A DNA stretch of 64,000 bases, from assembly GCA_021325025.1 (NCBI GenBank), contig JAJPHZ010000035.1:554729-618728 (forward strand), given 5' to 3'. Positions 62,488 through 64,000 of this stretch are shown one piece after another. The notes under the pieces were generated by a model, which was given only the letters and a program-made list of their open reading frames with translations, was not told the DNA's origin and made no database searches. Position numbers and translations under genes: made by a program. Source of the stretch: Pseudomonadota bacterium. GTDB lineage: Bacteria; Desulfobacterota; Binatia; Binatales; Binataceae. Within the stretch, counting starts at the first letter, position 1. Each line of letters starts with the position of its first letter.

Positions 62488-64000
62488 ACCCGAGCGCCTT
62501 CAGGTTTTTGCGGATCGCCTCCTCAAGCTTGCGACCCTCGGCCATCTGCTCGGCAAGCGTGCTCACGAGGCGGCGCATCTTTTCGTCGAACGGCTCGCCG
62601 TCATCCTCGATCGCCTCCGCGCCGACGTAGCGCCCCGGCGTCAGCACGTACCCATGCGCGGCGATCTCCTCGGTCGTAACGCTTTTGCAGAAGCCCGCAA
62701 CGTCCTTGTAGTCGCCGGCGCTCGTCTCGCCGCGCCAGGCGTGGTAGGTCGCGGCGATGCGCGCGATCTCCTCGTCGGTAAGCTCGCGATGCACCCGGTC
62801 GATCAGCACTCCCATCTTGCGCGCGTCGATAAAGAGCGTCTCGCCGCGCCGGTCGCGCAGGCGCGGGTCATGCTTGTTGCGCGCCAGAAACCATAGGCAG
62901 GCGGGAATCTGCGTTGCGTAGAAGAGCTGCGCCGGCAGCGCGACCATGCAATCGACCAGGTCGGCGTCGATGATCCGCTTGCGAATCTCGCCTTCGCCCG
63001 AGGTGTTGGACGACATGCTGCCGTTGGCCAGCACGAAGCCGGCAACGCCGTTCGGGGCCAAGTGATGGATGATGTGCTGCACCCAGGCGAAGTTGGCGTT
63101 GCCGGCGGGCGGCACGCCGTACTTCCATCGTGCGTCGTCCCGCAGGCGCTCGCCGCCCCAGTCGCTCATGTTGAAGGGCGGATTGGCCATCACGAAGTCG
63201 GCCTTCAGGTCCTTGTGAAGGTCGCGATGGAAACTGTCGGCGTGCTCGGGGCCGAGGTTGGCGTCGATCCCGCGAATCGCCAGGTTCATCTTGGCGAGCC
63301 GCCACGTGGTGGGATTGGACTCCTGTCCGTAGATCGCGATGTCGCCAAGCTTGCCGCCATGCTCGCGGATAAACGCTTCACTCTGGACGAACATGCCGCT
63401 TGATCCGCAGCACGGGTCGTAGACGCGGCCCTTGAACGGCTCGATCATCTCGACGATCATGCGAACGACGCATCGCGGGGTGTAGAACTGGCCGCCCTTT
63501 TTGCCTTCGGCGCTCGCGAACTGGCCGAGGAAGTATTCGTAGACGCGGCCGAGGATGTCTTTTGAACGATGCTCGGCGTCGCCCATGCTGATGGTGCCGA
63601 TGAGATCGATAAGCTCGCCGAGCCGTTGCTTGTCGAGGGCGGGCCGATTGTATTCCTTGGGCAGGACGCCCTTGAGCGAGGGGTTGTCGCGCTCGATCGC
63701 GACCATCGCGTCGTCGATAAGCTTGCCGATGGTCGGCTGCTTGGCGTTGGCGCGAAGATGAGACCATCGCGCCTCCTTCGGAACCCAGAAGACATTCTCG
63801 GCCCGGTATTCGTCGGGGTCCTCGGGGTCGGCGCCCTGGGCCTGCTGGGCTAGCAGGGCGGCGTGCTTTTCCTCGAAAGCATCGGAAATGTATTTGAGGA
63901 AGATCAGGCCAAGCACGACGTGCTTGTACTCGGCCGCGTCCATGTTGTTGCGCAGTTTGTCGGCCGCCTGCCAGAGCGTCTGCTCGAAGCCGAGCGTCGC
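62477..64000 (-). CDS. hsdM: Type I DNA methyltransferase HsdM (5' end beyond the window)
   Basis: The gene runs out of the window at 64000; an ATG at 63943 is internal, because 19 upstream codons in frame give [20 protein letters not shown], the usual HsdM N-terminal pattern. Motifs: [14 protein letters not shown], the SAM motif [10 protein letters not shown] and the catalytic NPPF in [12 protein letters not shown]. It is an N6-adenine methyltransferase and the first of the operon in this window. Confidence 0.95.
   Translation of the reverse strand, partial: ATLGFEQTLWQAADKLRNNMDAAEYKHVVLGLIFLKYISDAFEEKHAALLAQQAQGADPEDPDEYRAENVFWVPKEARWSHLRANAKQPTIGKLIDDAMVAIERDNPSLKGVLPKEYNRPALDKQRLGELIDLIGTISMGDAEHRSKDILGRVYEYFLGQFASAEGKKGGQFYTPRCVVRMIVEMIEPFKGRVYDPCCGSSGMFVQSEAFIREHGGKLGDIAIYGQESNPTTWRLAKMNLAIRGIDANLGPEHADSFHRDLHKDLKADFVMANPPFNMSDWGGERLRDDARWKYGVPPAGNANFAWVQHIIHHLAPNGVAGFVLANGSMSSNTSGEGEIRKRIIDADLVDCMVALPAQLFYATQIPACLWFLARNKHDPRLRDRRGETLFIDARKMGVLIDRVHRELTDEEIARIAATYHAWRGETSAGDYKDVAGFCKSVTTEEIAAHGYVLTPGRYVGAEAIEDDGEPFDEKMRRLVSTLAEQMAEGRKLEEAIRKNLKALGYGL

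Overview
The window is high-G+C DNA (clearly above 60 % by eye) from a Gram-negative, probably soil-dwelling and uncultured bacterium. The Gram-negative reading rests on a predicted outer-membrane barrel protein, ExbB/ExbD channel proteins and periplasmic signal peptides. The mix of luciferase-like flavin oxidoreductases, CaiB-type CoA-transferases, AhpD-like proteins and a group 1h-type [NiFe]-hydrogenase recalls deep-branching soil lineages such as Binatota (Desulfobacterota_B), Methylomirabilota or Acidobacteriota. That placement is inference; no rRNA or tRNA gene is present to anchor it.

Layout. 1-1.8 kb: a TetR regulator cut by the window edge, divergent from a DHA2-type drug exporter, with two copies of a 20-bp palindromic operator between them. 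2.5-5.5 kb: two DGPF/YCII genes, each behind the same ECF42-like promoter, then a membrane protein / AhpD-like / ECF41 sigma operon behind a near-ideal ECF41 promoter. 5.6-9.3 kb: modABC molybdate transporter and a predicted outer-membrane channel; modA and the channel share a matched 48-bp leader. 9.4-10.5 kb: prfB with its programmed +1 frameshift. 10.7-35 kb: catabolic and stress genes, including GSTs, two LLM oxidoreductases, UspA proteins, NUDIX, Fur, a CaiB/GST/AhpD operon, a medium-chain dehydrogenase, a beta-propeller protein, a HyuB-type enzyme fused to an acetone-carboxylase-gamma-like zinc domain, an amidohydrolase, a DsbA-like protein, a papain-like peptidase, a beta-propeller lipoprotein, an enoyl-CoA hydratase and a ThDP enzyme.

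36-41.3 kb: a TPR protein, ExbB, two tandem ExbD proteins and a membrane-anchored von Willebrand A protein form a cassette with no TonB. 41.4-56.5 kb: a complete [NiFe]-hydrogenase island, mostly on the minus strand. It holds the small and large subunits, a NifU/Rieske-like protein, DUF5947, DUF6084, a conserved unknown, the maturation protease, a 33-residue DUF6893-like peptide, a YceI-like protein, HypC, HypD, a GmhA-like SIS protein, HypE, HypF, HypA and HypB. A second hypC and a small muconolactone-isomerase-like gene sit inside it on the plus strand. The CxxD proximal-cluster motif, the absence of a Tat signal and the accessory gene set point to group 1h, the high-affinity H2-oxidising type.

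56.9-64 kb: a type I restriction-modification operon (hsdM cut by the window end, then hsdS and hsdR) on the minus strand. A DUF4258 / YgiT-type zinc-finger toxin-antitoxin-like pair lies between hsdM and hsdS, and an Abi/HEPN-like gene lies between hsdS and hsdR, with overlapping reading frames, making a layered defence locus.
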